NCBI GenBank assembly: GCA_963931925.1
Contig: OZ007569.1
Coordinates: 49,472,101 to 49,536,100 of the forward strand
Direction of reading: 5' to 3'
DNA: 64,000 nucleotides
From: Onchidella celtica
Taxonomy: Eukaryota; Mollusca; Gastropoda; Systellommatophora; Onchidiidae
A model generated the notes under the pieces. It saw nothing but the letters and a program-made list of their open reading frames with translations. It was not told the DNA's origin and made no database searches. The position numbers and the translations under genes were made by a program. Every line of letters starts with the position of its first letter. Positions within the stretch are counted from its first letter, which is position 1. This document shows, piece by piece, positions 34,230 to 48,257 of this stretch.

Positions 34230-37200
34230 CCGTGATGAGAAAGCTCCGCCACCATCAAAACGGTAATCCAACAGAAGTAAATTTAACAACTCCTTGAAGC
34301 CCAAGTTCCATGAGGTCGAATAAAACAAATCCACTGTCTAAATTGGTTTTCTCTGCCTTTTTCGCACCTCGGAAAGTAAATTAATTGCAAAGACATGATG
34401 CGTTCAAATAAATTTATAATCCAACTGACTATGATTATTATTGAAATTTCTGGTGTTTAGAGTGGAGACGATAGAAATAGTTTCTCATAAATTTGCAGCA
34501 TTATCAGAATCGATTCTCCCACCCCGTATCCCCTTTTTTCACATTATTTTGCCTTTTTTTTTTTCATTGCTTTTCTTTTTTTAAAATTTTCCTATCTACA
34601 TCTTTTGAAGTAAAAAAAAAAAGAAAACTAAATAAAGAGAGGGGAAAGTGAAAAGTAGAACTTTTGCGGCGTCGAATAAGACGTTCCTAATTATTTGCAT
34701 CAAATTTCCACACAGAAAAGTCACATTATTATAGCATACCTGCAATGTCTTGATTTACAAGTTCAGGTATGTCACAGCAAGAAAGAGTGGGCAGACTTTG
34801 TTCGGCCAGGCCTGTGCAGAGGCGAGTGACTAAGGCTGATTTAACAAACTTTTTCGTTTTGAGGCCTAGATAAACTGCAATATCATGCTTGTGTAAAAGT
34901 GGCTCTCTGACGTTACGACTTCCTCCTCGGAAATAACTTTCTATTGGCTCAAAAGCAGTTGAATCCTATTGGTCTGTCAGGTATTTTCTGGCAGGTCAAT
35001 AGGTATGCATAGTGACTTTGGATTGCGATTGAGATTTTTGTTTTTCGAGACTGGACAACCACGTGGATTGGGCACGAGGGCTTTCCCTGGTATGGACCAT
35101 GAGCAAAAGAATTTAGCTTAATCATTCTAATGGCTAAGCTTTTTGGCCATGAGAAAAACATCCTACATCTTCTCTAAATCAAGTTTCGTTGCGCATGCCA
35201 AACTGAAAATCTAAAACATGATTTTGATGCGTTCGCTATGATCCCCTTCATCAAAAAGTATAATATTGTCTTTCGTAAATAAGCACATTCCTTCTAAAAT
35301 AGCCTGTTGATTTTCACATATTTTATTTGCATGCATCACCACTCATGGAGGTTATTAATAATTATTTTAATTTTAATTGTGAGCACAAAAGCTGGCCTTT
35401 TTTTTTCTGTGCAAAAGAATCAAATAATAATATTCCATCCCGCACATATTTATCATCATTTTCTAATATAGTTAAAATGCAATTTACACAAAAGTGTAAG
35501 CTTTGAAATGATGACATTGGCTATTTGTGGCAGGATACAAAACTTGTATGCACAAAATAATGCATTTTCTTTGGGAAACGGAATGACAGGCTACAGTTTT
35601 GGTTCCATAGCCGGGCATTAGTCTGGTCCTGTCAAATTCATGCGACTGTTTCTGCTTTTGTTCTTCTCTGCATTAAGACCATAACTCTTACTGTCTCAGA
35701 CATGCACCGTTATTGACTTAGTTTGATATATGGACAGAACTTTGAAACTCGAAATATTTGTAGCCTATTGTATCTTTCACATAAAACAAAACAACAAAAA
35801 AATGTATGTCTCATTGTCTGTGTGTGTGTGTGCGCGCGCGCGCACGAGCACTCGCTGATCCCGGCTGTGCCAGATTTACGAAAGAAGGTAGATTAACTTT
35901 CTAGTTTTTGGATCAATTTTGAAAATACATGTAGTCCATGCATACTTATTGGGCCAGAGAGAGAGAGACAAACAATCAGACAGACAGACACAGAGAGGTC
36001 TGGCAACGGTGAGCGGTAGATATGAACAATTATTATACCAAAGTTAAAGCGTTGTCATCCTTGATAAAACACGTCATTGCCTCCTCTCTACCACAAGACC
36101 TATGTCACAGACTTCAAGTGAATTTTTTTTTTTTTAAGAGAATTGTTTAAATCACATTTCTACATGTAATTTCCATAACATGTCAACGGAGGCGGCGAAT
36201 CTGCCTAAGTAAGATACCCGGCACTGTACTGAAATATGAGTTGTTTGGTCACAGATTTTACTACGCTCATGTGCTTTTTTTTTTTTTAATCTTCTCCATT
36301 AGAATTACATTTAAGGCAAGTATTTTCTCGCCCACAAAAACAACAAAAAAACTGAAGCGTTCATTTAATATTTTATTTTACATTACAATTACAGAACGTC
36401 TCATATTGGAAGGACAGGCGGACATGCAAACAGCCAAGACCCAAGGGCAGGAAGAGAGAGAGAGACAGAGAGAAAGGCAGACAATGAGAGAAAAAAAAAA
36501 GAAATCATTCCACGCTACATTCGCACAGAATGCTGAAAATTCCGTAAAGTTTAAAAATAAAGAACTAATCTCTTAACCACTTACATGAACTGATTTAATC
36601 ACAGAAATGGAAAAAAAAAACCTGTCAGAAATCTAGGCTGGTAAGATCATGGTGTATTCCGTAATGACCGCAGTGTCATACTGACCCGTGGCACAACTTC
36701 TCCTTGGGTTTTCACGTGAAAAGCGGCACCGGTACCACGCTTTCTCTACAAACACCAACAGATTATCCTGTCAAAAAACCGTGCCTTTGCGCACAGAGCT
36801 GGCAGAAAAACATTACGGCCCATGGACAATTACATCGAAATGCCATGCGACGACAAGGCAAAATGCTAGGTTCACAATGATTCACTCATCCGTGAGATAA
36901 TACGGAATTGTTTTCAAGGTACAGCATGTTATAACAGAAAGTGGGATCTTCACGGACTGGGAACTGATAAGACTTGTTCTGCCACAGCTTTAATGCTTCA
37001 TTGGAAGGAACAAAAAATATATGCCTACCTCAAGTTCATTGCTCCTGCCGTTCTGCGTGGATCAAGTCTTATTTGTTCAAACGCCCTCGAGCAACCCGCC
37101 TGAGATTTAGGAACCAGACTAGGGGATTTTCACTTTTTATCCGTAGGGAGACGAATTTTTTAGTACTGGTATAGTCGTAAGTAAAGGACATTAGTCGTTA

Positions 37201-40200
37201 CCTCTGTGACACGCCAGTTCACCTATAATAACTTCTAGTTCTAAGACGCTGCATAATGGGAGCATGGAAGTATGAACAAATAAGTGTACGTGAGAACGGA
37301 CAAAGGCGGTAAGATATAAAGTAAAGATAATGATAAGTGGAGTGAAGAAAAAGAAAGATGGAATATTAAGGGACGAATAAAAAGTCCACCACACAGATGA
37401 TAGGTCTGGCAGATTCAAACTGTGATCTAATGGACGTTTATTATATGCATGCTTTTGTGAATGAGCCACACTATATTACACACTGAGATAGAGGGAAAGG
37501 GGCAGGGGGAGGGCTATGAGAGAAAGAGAGAGAGGGAAAGAGATCAGAGAGACAGAAACTGGAAAGAGAGAAAAGAAGAGACAGACAGAGAGAAAGATAG
37601 AGATTATCACATGTACAATACATGTACCCGTAGTCAGTAAGCACTGAATCAAACGCCACTGCAGATGCTCAAAGTATCTTTTCCAAAATTTTAATAAAAC
37701 ATACTAAATTCTGTGAAATTTTAAGACAAATAACAAAACAAAAATTAATAATAATAAAAAAAACACGCAAAATAATCATAATCTACAAAACAAATAAACA
37801 TTTATGGCTACAACCATCAGCTTGCATTTTAAACATTTACAGAGAGAAAACATTCAGTTCCAAACTTTAGGGAATCTGGTAAGGAGAACTTCCATAGACT
37901 GAAACTAAAAGGCAAAAAAGGAAGAGCATGCCAGGATGACTGTCACAGAACTGCTGCAAAAAAGAAACACTTCAAGAGTTCAAGAACAGGACAGCACAAC
38001 AAAAGAGTGAGAATGACATAACAAGATATGAATTGTAATAAATTTGGACAATTGATATCTGTGTCTATGCATTTTTCATACATGCAGCAGCAGACATGCA
38101 CTTCATTTCTATGATAAAGTTAGATCTAGACGAAAATTAACAAAATGTTAAGGAAAAAAAAATCATTTAAAGACTAGGGTAATATTAGTGGCATCCTTTC
38201 TTGACTTGGAGAGATAAACAACCTTTATTTCATGATCTTAATGTTCTTTCATATTTGAAAACTTTAGGCCTATAATAGCAAAAGAATGCTAAATAAATAT
38301 CACCAGCTGAAAATTTATGTGGGTAATTAATGATGGAAGATCAATACAAAGAGCAAGGTAAAGCTAGGTTGGTTCACAAAAATGTGACAAAATCGGTCAT
38401 TATGTGGGCTAAGTCAATTTTCAAAACATTACAATATATGTTCTCATCTGAATTATGATCAGGATGTATAAACAACCAATATTTTCCAAGATCAAATTAA
38501 TTTTTTACATTGCATTTCCTTTCAGTTTCATATACATGTAAAAGATCGAAAGAGGGAAAACCCTGTCATTCATTCATGAATTTCCATGTACATGAATATA
38601 ATATTAACCTCCCCTTATTACCAGTTAAATGGTACTATAGCAGTAGCCTACCTGCAATATGAATGAGATGAAGTGACGCTGTGTCCCCAAACTGTAGCTC
38701 TGTCAAGAATGGGACTTATTTGTTGTGACACAGTGATAAATTGAAAAGAATTTTGTATTTAATGGATTGAAGTAGTTGCATACCACACAGCAAAACTTAA
38801 GGACAGTGAAGATGAAACCAAAATACTTAAAATTCTTTATGTATGTTTTTTGTGGCCAGAGACAACTTAACAATAACGAAGATTGCAGAAATGGCACGTA
38901 CAGAGTGCTGAGCTATAAGTATGAGAACAGAACGTGCCTGCACTATATAATGGTGATATATCTTGTTTCCGTTTACAACTTAGTCAATATGTGGTAAAAA
39001 CAGCACACAGAAGGATCTGAGTATTATTAAATATGCACAGATGTGTAGAAAAAATTACACATTGATTATATTTTTGTGTTTTCAGCAAAGGTCTTTGGGA
39101 ACATTCTTTGTAAGGCACTAAAGCCTCATTACTCCATAATTAACACCCACCAGTTTTATATTGTCTTTCTGAAAATAAACCCACACAAATTCATCAGAAA
39201 CTTGATCTTAAATAATAAATCTCTACAATACTGAGACCAAAAATATCATTTGCTTTGTATTAAATCCACAAATTTTTCCTTCTTTTGAGGGAAACTGTTC
39301 ATACAGCCACTTAATTTACAATTCCAGGTAAATATGTTTTCAGACAACCAAAATTCAACATTTTATATCCAAACTATCACAAACTAAAAGTAAAAATGCC
39401 AATTCCTTAAATACACATTTCTCAAAACAAAACAGGCCTGTTATTTTTTTTGTGTTGCTTTATTATTTTTCCTCCCTAGTCTGCAAACCTGTGTTCAGTG
39501 ACAGGCTGGCAATACTTCACTCCACTGAGAGATGCTGCTTACATTTACATGTAATTAATCTGGCCTTCCTTTCTCTTCACAATCACAGCAATGATTGACA
39601 CTTTTCATCTTTTATGTGAACATATGAACAATCTTTCATTATTCCCTTCACTTCACAACAATAACATCCACTATCTCTTCAGTCTTCACGAAATCTGAAT
39701 TTGATTTATTGGCACATGACGATTACATTATACATATATATATTAATCCACATTATTTTCTCCTATCTGACCATCTTCACATGAAAGTGAAAGCTTGTAT
39801 TGCATTGTGATCGTGATGATTTCATCCCAGTCTTGCCACATAAACAAACAAACAAACAATGACACTGACATCCAATAAGTCACACATAAATGCATCTCAT
39901 TTTAATGCCTAAAAAATTAGTGGTGTAGGGAAATCAACAGATACACCTAGGTGTAAGTAGATGCTAAGAGCAGTAACCCCTAAAGCAAAGATCTCAATAG
40001 GCACACTAATTTCACCTGACCATTTTGACTGAATTCACGTACACTTAAGAAACATGTTTGATCTCTTCTCTTTGTCCAACATGATATAAATGGCTGTGAA
40101 TTCACAGACTCTGGGGCTTTCCACAGATTGGAGACACAGAGAAGTTTTTCCCTATTCCTTTGCGGAATTTGTGGACATTCCTGCAGCTGAAGGCATAATC

Positions 40201-41370
40201 ATGTCATTTATTTACTAACAATTAGTAGAAAACAGAATCATTAACAGACAAGAAACTGAAAGAGGAAGAGCTTGTGTGGCTTACATGTAGCTGGATGACA
40301 GCCAAGCCGTAAATAGCAGGCAGTTTATGAATATATCCGAATAAAAACAGAGATAATGTTAGAAAAATAGAGTCTGCAGAATGATCTACTACAGAGGTAT
40401 ATCAAATAATCATTACATAAGATCCTCACAACACTGCATTAAGGGAAGCAAGATAAAAGACAACAATGATATCTGCTGTGGCGTGCAGTGTATGGTAAAT
40501 AGTAAATAGATCTACAATCAACAGAATCTATCAGGCTGCACCTAGAGTTGGCAAATTTGAACTCAAACTAAAAGCTTGATTAGGCCTGAGTTTACAAAGT
40601 CAACTTTGATGGGTCAAGCATGCAAGCTGAAATATACTGTGGTAATAAAAAAAAAACAAGCGTCATGCTCAAATTTTGCTTACTCATCAGTGAGTGTGCA
40701 GTTATCATGCCCAGCCATAACCACTCATCGTCTACCCTTCTCAACTAAGCCATCTTTTCTTTAGCTGTTGTTCATTCAAATAGATTGCAAAATGATGTTA
40801 ATCAATATTGTAGAGACTCTCATACTTTTCCATGATGTTTTCAAGACTTTTCCATGTTTTCAAGACTTGTGATGCACACTGCACCAAATCTTCATTGGTT
40901 TGAAATAAATGTTTGAAAAATGAGACAAGTTCATTGATCTAGAAAATTAAGGAATGGAATCTGAACTTCTTTCATATCTCAGCTTAACCGAAACTTAGCT
41001 TGTGTTTTGATTGAATACATGTAAAGCCTGAAGCTTTGAAACTGCAAAACCATAAGTTTTGCCTGATAGAAATATGCTCTGTTAATTAAGTCTGGGAAAA
41101 AAACATGCGTGTCAAAATGAAGTGAAATTACTGCATAACTAACATTATACAAAACAGCCAGTCACAACAATCCTGAAATTGAGATGCATAGAAATGACAT
41201 ACAACAATGCACAAAATGAAATTATTGCAGGAAAAATGGGATTTCTAAGTTAGCAGAGGAGGAGCATAAGAACAGGTTTACCACATGTAAAACTAAGTGA
41301 GCATTTTTGGATAAGTGCAACACAAGTTTGTAACAGATATTCATTTTCAAAGGTTGGTGTAACTTTGCCA
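34230..41370. other. Long intergenic stretch, no gene seen
   Basis: AT-rich, with short GA-rich runs near 35957, 36455 and 37483-37605 and a (GT)n/(GC)n run at 35819-35845. No coding exon, RNA gene or transposon recognised. A very long 3' UTR of the cornichon gene (minus strand) cannot be excluded for the right part. Confidence 0.4.
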
Positions 41371-41371
41371 A

Positions 41372-41710
41372 ATGTTTTTTAAAATGCATTTAAACCACTT
41401 CCTGGTGATTTTCAATGGAAATGAGGACCTGAAATACTACGAAGTGATTTGACCTAATTAGATACGTGTCTCTGAGAATCTGTACCAAATACCTGTACTG
41501 CCTTCCATTTCCAAGTGTCAAAAATCAGACATCTAAGTGTTTAAATGCATTTAAACCACTTTCTGGTGGATATAGGAGTAGAAAATCATTTTCATACATA
41601 TGCTAAAAAGTGATTTGACCTACTTAAAGACATATTGTTCTGAATGATTGTATCCAATACCAGTCCTGCCTTCCATTTCAAAATGTAGACAATCAGAGAC
41701 ACCTAAGTGC
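41372..41710. repeat. Diverged tandem duplication of about 165 bp
   Basis: TTTAAACCACTTCCTGGTG, AAGTGATTTGACCTAATTAG and CTGCCTTCCATTTCCAA at 41390-41516 recur as TTTAAACCACTTTCTGGTGG, AAGTGATTTGACCTACTTAA and CTGCCTTCCATTTCAAAA at 41550-41685. Confidence 0.7.
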
Positions 41711-42324
41711 TGAAATAGCACAGATGAAACTCACAGTGACCTGACACACTTGAAGTAATCATAGCAAGAAAACTTCACTTTTGCCAAAAGTATAAACATC
41801 CAATTTCATACACTTTGATTTTTCACTCCCCATATATGAAAGCGCACAAAAAAATGTTATGGAATCGAACATTCTGTACATTTCTTTGTTCTCATCAAAA
41901 CCCTCCCAAGCACATGTATGTAATTTGGCATAGCATGTTAAACACAAGGACATGGTTTATAGTCTTGTTAGCCAGCAGAGTGTAAACACAACTATGTTTT
42001 TCTATATATTTGAAATTATTTTCACATTGCAAATGGCCTTATCACAAAAGCTTCCCAATCAAATCAAATACCCTTACTGTGGAACATATGTCAGACTGTG
42101 TAAGCATTTATGTGATAAACTAATTGTCTGAATACTTATAGTGCCTTTAAAACAATTTTTACAAAGAAATAAGAGACTACTACAATTGAAACAGCTGTGA
42201 AATAATTTTCCTTCACATGCATACAACACAAGAGATTTTACTCTGGTTACCAGTAATGACAGTATTCCTTTATAAAATTTCATCATGTGACAAGCAAGTT
42301 GTAAACAGCTGGACAAATAAACAA

Positions 42325-43172
42325 CAGTGATGGGTTCTGCAAGAAGTGGACAGAACTGAGATGATAATTGGCACCAATTCAATAGAAATTTCAAAAAAAG
42401 TAAAAAACCTAGGGGTTTACATTGATTCAAATCTTTCTATGTCATCTCAGGTTAGTCACCTCATTCGTATTCTATACATGGAAATCTGGAAAATTGGTAA
42501 AATCAGACATCTTATTTCAACTGAAACTGCGGCTGTTTTAGTAAATTCTTTTGTACTTTCAAAGCTTGACCATTGCAACTCCCTTTTGGCTGGAATTTCA
42601 CAAAAAAATATTAGAAAACTCCAAATTGCTCAAAACAATGCAGCGAGACTTGTTTTGAAGAAAAAGAAAAGAGATTCAGCACTGCCACTTCTGCAGAGTT
42701 TGCACTGGCTGCTAGTCGAGAAAAGAATAATGTACAAATTGTCATCCATTTGTCACAAATGTGTCAATAATACTGCTCCATCGTACCTAGTTGATTTAAC
42801 TGATTACTATGTTCCATCTCGTCAACTAAGATCATCATCTGACACTACAAAATTGAAAGTACCTAAAATGAATCTGTCCACTGTAGGAGAAAAGTCCTTT
42901 TCATTTCTTGGCCCTACCATCTGGAACACTCTTCCAAAGACAACCAGGGAAATTAATGACATTGGTTCTTTCAAACGCCATCTGAAGACCCATTTCTTTC
43001 AGACAAACTAGGCTAGGTGATTTTCGGCAGCAACAATAGTAAATATTTTTGAATTTCTTTTGTGTATGCGTGTGTGTGTGTGTGTGTAAGAGTTTGTTAA
43101 AGCGCCCAGAGCTTGTCATCGACGGGGTTGGGCGCTATATAAATGCAATATATTATTATTATTATTATTACT
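42325..43172 (+). mobile_element. 5'-truncated L2-like LINE
   Basis: The open frame 42346-43011 encodes the region after the reverse transcriptase active site: RTEMIIGTNSI, KNLGVYIDSNLS, LDHCNSLLAG, LQIAQNNAARLV, LHWLLVEKRI, and a C-terminal block with FSFLGPTIWNTLP and FKRHLKTHFF. The palm domain is missing, the usual result of 5' truncation. The 3' end has GGCGCTATATAAATGC followed by an (ATT)n tail to 43172, typical of L2-clade elements. The surviving 221-residue frame is intact, so the insertion is fairly young. Confidence 0.8.
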
Positions 43173-43454
43173 ATTATGTCTTGCCTAATGAAAAAATAAA
43201 TCATATCATTACAATATTGCTCTCCTAACATCTAACATTGATTACAGCTTTTCTAAAACCTTTAAAGAACTTGATAAGTATTGAAATGTCACATTTAATT
43301 TATTGTAAAGTATGTGAAAATTAAAGTTTTCAAGCATTTGGCCAACTCTTTCTCCATACGTGACCATATGTGGGTGTGCATGAGAAAACCCACAAGAAGT
43401 TGGCAGAGCTGATTTTGAGAAAAATGGCTTTGAAGTGAAAATATGGGTGCAACA

Positions 43455-43712
43455 CAAACTTCCAACTTGGCTGTTGTTTAGGGGATCGTGGCATGTTACA
43501 GGGTAAACTGTAGACGAGCAGTGAACACTACTCACTATGATCTCTATAATGGCTTTGTAATTAGACTACGGTCTCCTAACAAGATCCAAAAACTTCCGAC
43601 TTGGCTGTTTCTAGGGGACCATGGCATGTTACAAGGTAAATTGTAGATGAGCAGTGAACACTACTCACTATGATCTCTATAACGGCTTAGTTATTAGACT
43701 ACGGTGTCCTAA
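43455..43712. repeat. Tandem duplication of about 133 bp
   Basis: Two close copies share AACTTCCAACTTGGCTGTT / AACTTCCGACTTGGCTGTT, GGCATGTTACA and a long stretch around AGCAGTGAACACTACTCACT, then TTATTAGACTACGG-type ends. Confidence 0.85.
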
Positions 43713-44670
43713 CATCAATCACTCCAATATTACTTGATCAATTAGCTGTTGCCACTTATAGGATTAAATGCTGTTTTCTCAAAATCTTTTTTTAGGGGGG
43801 TCACTGACTTCAATTTATCAGAAATGTCTTGTCTTTTATTATACTAGATAGAAAACAACTCACAACTGGCACAGTAACACCCACATGGCCCGTGCTTAAG
43901 GCAGGCGGCACAGAAACTCATGCCTTCAAACTTTGAAACGCAACCGGAAGTTTAGCCTGAAGTCGAAACAAAACAAAAGCAGGAGGGAGGCCATCATTGT
44001 TGAGGAGAAAGCATTATTCGATATTTTTAGGAGTATTTTCATTTATTACAAAATTATGATACTTCGCTTTCATGTCAAAGGAATAGACATAGTAGCAAAA
44101 AGAACTATCTTTCACATGGAATTTTTTCAGGTCTGTGCATTTCTTCCTCGCAGCAGTGAATTTTTTTTCCTTGCTGTTTTTTTATATAGATGTACAGAAC
44201 TCAAAATCTCATGTTGCCGACTTATTGTGGGTTTTCTCATGCATACTCGCATATACTATCATAGATGCCGTGAAGAGTTTTCCAGATCTGTAAGTGGCTG
44301 GTGACAAAACAGTCTGAAATTTTTTCGGTACCCTAGCAGCGCAGCAAGAATACATGGGCATGTGAGTACTTATATTTCAGCATAAAAGGTGACTTTTTTT
44401 TTTGGTCGTGGTAAAATAGTCTGAAATTTTACAGGTCTGGTTTTCCTTTTTAAGGACCTCAGCCTAACTATCGTGGATTATCTTCCCTAAATCTCAAGTA
44501 CAGAGGTAATCTCGCAGCATTTCGTGTACTTGCACCTTGCTTCACGTAAAACGCTTTCATATTCTAAAATTTTATAATCACCTGGTGTAACAATTGGAAA
44601 CAAAGTTTTGGCCCACTTTTCAAGAATGTGCCTGTGATTATATTTGTCAGTGACCTTACAGGACCTCAAG
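43713..44670. other. Intergenic, no gene seen
   Basis: No feature recognised between the tandem duplication and the piggyBac relic. Confidence 0.4.
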
Positions 44671-44674
44671 AACA

Positions 44675-47153
44675 TTAACTCTTTCCCCATGTCGCACTGC
44701 ACACTGCGCCCATAAATTTCGTAGTTCATTTCACAATCTTCCGTTCAAGTTCTGCAACAACTTGTACACAGGGTTCACATCCTGTTTTCAAAAAGGATGT
44801 GACTGAGTGAGTGAGGCAAATTTGAGTGGAAATTTTGTCAAGTTATTGAACAATCCTGCAATTTTCGTGTGAGTTCCGCATTGCCTAGCAACAGCTTGTG
44901 TGCATCATGAATCCAGGCCATCGGGCAGTGGCCCATCAAAGCAGAAACTGTACATGCCAAGCGCAGAAGCACATAAACTGATCAGTGCATGAATAGATCA
45001 GGATTCAGATGAACGGTCAAGATCGTCCATCTAGATCAGCCTCCAAAAATGAAGTGAGTTAATCCAAATGGAAAAAACAAGCAGAGGGAGTATCTTCAGC
45101 CAAAGACAAAGGTAGAGGCAAGGGGCTTTCCAATAGATCTAGGGAGGTTAGACCAACTGTTGTTGGTAGGGCAAGTGATGGTGGGGATCAGGGTCCAGAG
45201 CCTGAAATTGAGGTGGGAAGCAGTGATCCATTGAGACAAGTCATAGATGGAAATACACTCAACTCATTTTGATTCCAGCCATGACAGATCCCCAGCTTAT
45301 CAGACACCACTGGATTAGGTCAGGACTCCACCTCTATGGACTGCTTTTCAAAACTGCTAGACAATGAAGTGAAGCAATGTTTGGTTGCCTCAATCAATTC
45401 ATATGTTGAAAAGAGAGTGCAAATGAGCAATCCTCCAAAAAGATGTTCTGTATTTGGGAGTTGGAAACCAATCACCGCATATGAACTAGACAAATTTCTA
45501 GCTTATCTGATAGTGATGGGACTCGACAAAGGGCCAGCTATTACAGATTATTGGTCAACAGCTGCTGAATTCACTCCGTGGTTCAGCACAACGTTCTCTT
45601 GCCAGCCATTTCAGGACATATTCCACAGCATGATGCACATAGGAGATGAAAATGCCCAAGAGAAAGACAAGATAACATATTGCCAGCAAAGTTCCAAGAA
45701 GCCTACTACCCTTTTCAATTTGTCTGCATTGATGAGATGGTTATAGGCTTCAAAGGTTGCTGCCAATTCAAGCAATTCAACGCATCAAAGCCTAAAAAAT
45801 ATCACATAAAGACATTCGGTCTGTTTGACTCAGCCACCAGATATGTGATGAACATCCTCAGGTATTTCGGTGCAAACAGATCATATGACCCAGACACCGA
45901 CCCTGATGGAAGCCATGCTGTCAAGGTCTTTGACACATTACCAGCCAACAAATTCTACACCACCTGGGCGTTCATAGACCCCTTACTTCAACGGAAACAG
46001 TACTGCACTAGAACTGTAAACGTTCGACGCGTTGGCTTCACACAGGAAATCAAGAATCCTTCACTGACTCACAGAGAATCCAAGACTTAGTGCTTTATGA
46101 GTGAAGTGAACAAAATTCTGTGTGTAGTCTTCAGGTAAAAAAAGGCAAAGAGGCAGAAGTGGGGACCGTTCACATGAAGGACATCGACAAGCCCAATATG
46201 ATCGACACGTACAACCACTCAATGAATAGTTATGACTTCAGGGATCAGAAAGTGGGGAATTAAGACATTTTCAACAGAAAATTTGTAAAGTGGTGGAAGA
46301 ATATCTTCTACTGGCTTCTCAAAGTTGCCCAAGTAAACCCGTACATCCTGTACTCGCTGGCTCACAAAACGAACAACACTGATCAAACCTGTAAAATCAA
46401 TCTCGCTCAAAGCCTACAAACAGATGCTTGTGAAGGGGCTGACCTCTACTGCAGCTCAAACTGTTCCTGCCACTGACATGGAGAAAAGGCAAAACAGCCT
46501 CCAGGATACTCAGCGAGAAACAGGTACTGCACCTACAGCAGCACACCCACAAAATGTTCTTGCACTCACTTCTACTGCCCGGAATGCAAAAATAACCCTC
46601 CACTACCTCCCAAAGACTGTTTTTTGAAATACCACACAGAACAGATGTGTATATTTCTAATACACACGGTGTAACTAGAGCATGTATGCAAGATTATATG
46701 TGAAATTATTTACGATGGGTTTGTCGTGGTGGAATGACTGACCCCCCCCAAAAGTGCTGTAAATTTCATATCATTGCTGGGATTACCTTGAAACTTCTAT
46801 GGAGTACTCAGAACTGGATGTACTACCAGCTCATGACATCTGAGGGCAACTGCAATCTTCAGAGTCTCTCCCATAAATTGGTGAGTTGAAAACTTATGGT
46901 GTCGAGATATTGTGAAAAAAATCCTCACCTCATCTATCTGCTCTATTCTCTTCTGTGCACTGAGTTCTGTCTTGTTTTAACTATGTTTCCCATGTTCCAC
47001 ATTCAATTTCCTTCAAATTGATGTATGACACTCTATAGTTAGACCTTGGTGGGTAATAAGAAAAAATATTTCTGAAGTCACCTACGTCACAGTTTGAGTC
47101 CCAGGATTTAAATAGCACAAAATGACTTGAAAAAATGCATATCAAAGAGTTAA
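44675..47153 (+). mobile_element. piggyBac-family transposon relic, likely boundaries
   Basis: TTAACTCTTT at 44675-44684 and its inverted copy AAAGAGTTAA at 47144-47153 enclose the transposase remnant. piggyBac elements insert at TTAA and duplicate it, and their short inverted ends start with a few C/T bases. The resulting 2.5 kb size is normal for the family. The end match is short, so the boundaries are tentative. Confidence 0.5.
45336..46640 (+). pseudogene. piggyBac transposase, broken
   Basis: Pieces in three frames follow the order of a piggyBac (DDE_Tnp_1_7) transposase: PITAYELDKFLAYLIVMGL and FSTTFSCQPFQDIFHSMMHI (45336-45660), then after a shift FVCIDEMVIGFKGC with the first catalytic Asp, LLQRKQYCTRTVNVRR, KPNMIDTYNHSMN (46192 on, before a stop), FVKWWKNIFYWLLKVAQVNP, and a C-terminal Cys-rich end CTYSSTPTKCSCTHFYCPEC. 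The FVDNYYTS block carrying a later catalytic Asp is lost. At least two frameshifts and one stop make it inactive. Confidence 0.82.
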
Positions 47154-48225
47154 AGCATTTTCATCTTTTTACACAAAGTAAAAGTCCCTAATAGAAGTCT
47201 TTGGTCATATTTTACAACGGCCAAGTGCATTTTGTCAGAAGCTGTAGAATGCCCTACAATAAAATATAGAAAATCTTTAAATGCCATGGCCAATAAATTA
47301 GAGATTATTTATGAATCTCACAGGCAATTGGTAAGTTGTGTAATAATAATAATAATACAAAGCAACAAAGCAACGTAAACACAAATATTGCCATAAATGT
47401 TTACAAACTAGGATGTGATCTCCACATCTAACCCTACGAACTATCTAGCCACCCGATCTCATTTCCTCTTCAAAATTCATCTTCAGCCTCTGTCAGGGAT
47501 ATCTTTCATCTTGAAGAAAATCAGATTTATGAATACCTTGAAGATTTGGAGACAAAGTATTTATCAACTGGCACAAAACCATCATGCAATATACTTATAA
47601 TGATAAGATACACAAATACAAAGAGCACCTGCAAACATGTGGACATATCAATTCAGGCACCTCATCTCAAAACTTAGAAAACAGCAACAGAAAGAATTTC
47701 TTTCAGTTACTTATAACCGCAGCACAGACATCATCTGTGTCGTTGCCTCTCCTTCCTGATCTGATGTAGATATATTTGGGTTTACTAAAGAGAACTACTG
47801 ATTAATTCAGTAACTGCCATTAACTACCTCTAATTCCAATATTTCATTCAGTAATCAATTCAAAGCTCCAATGCAAAAAAAAATAATAATAATAATTTAT
47901 AAAGAATTATAAAATTATATGGGGAACAAACATTAAGATCTATGAATGATTCTGCATTGGAGCAACAGTAAACACTGCAAACATTAATGCCTTGCACAAC
48001 AAGGAAGGATTCACATTTATCATTTATATTAAGAATTACTTCAGAAAACAAGTTCATACAATTTGTCAGGGTGGTGAAAGGGCAAATTACTCCCCAAAAT
48101 AGACAACCGAATAAGAAAGAAGTTGCTCATTCTCTCAGGTCAATGAACAAACCAGGGTGAACAGGCATCCTGCGCCTTATGCAGACACAAAAACCTTTGG
48201 AGCTCACATATGTAGCAACCATATC
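47154..48225. other. 3' flank of the cornichon gene
   Basis: AT-rich, no coding signal. It must hold at least the start of the cornichon 3' UTR on the minus strand, but I cannot place a convincing minus-strand polyadenylation signal. Confidence 0.4.
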
Positions 48226-48229
48226 TCAC

Positions 48230-48257
48230 TCATGATGACACAAGCACATAGATCATG
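48230..48257 (-). CDS. cornichon exon 5: C-terminus microexon
   Basis: 28 coding bases: completes Ser, then MIYVLVSS and TGA. The acceptor TTTCTTTTCAG is strong. The match to the invariant MIYVLVSS end confirms this very short terminal coding segment. Confidence 0.92.

Noticed and set aside
43933-44304. 123-codon plus-strand frame
   Set aside because: No family resemblance; random-looking composition near repeats.
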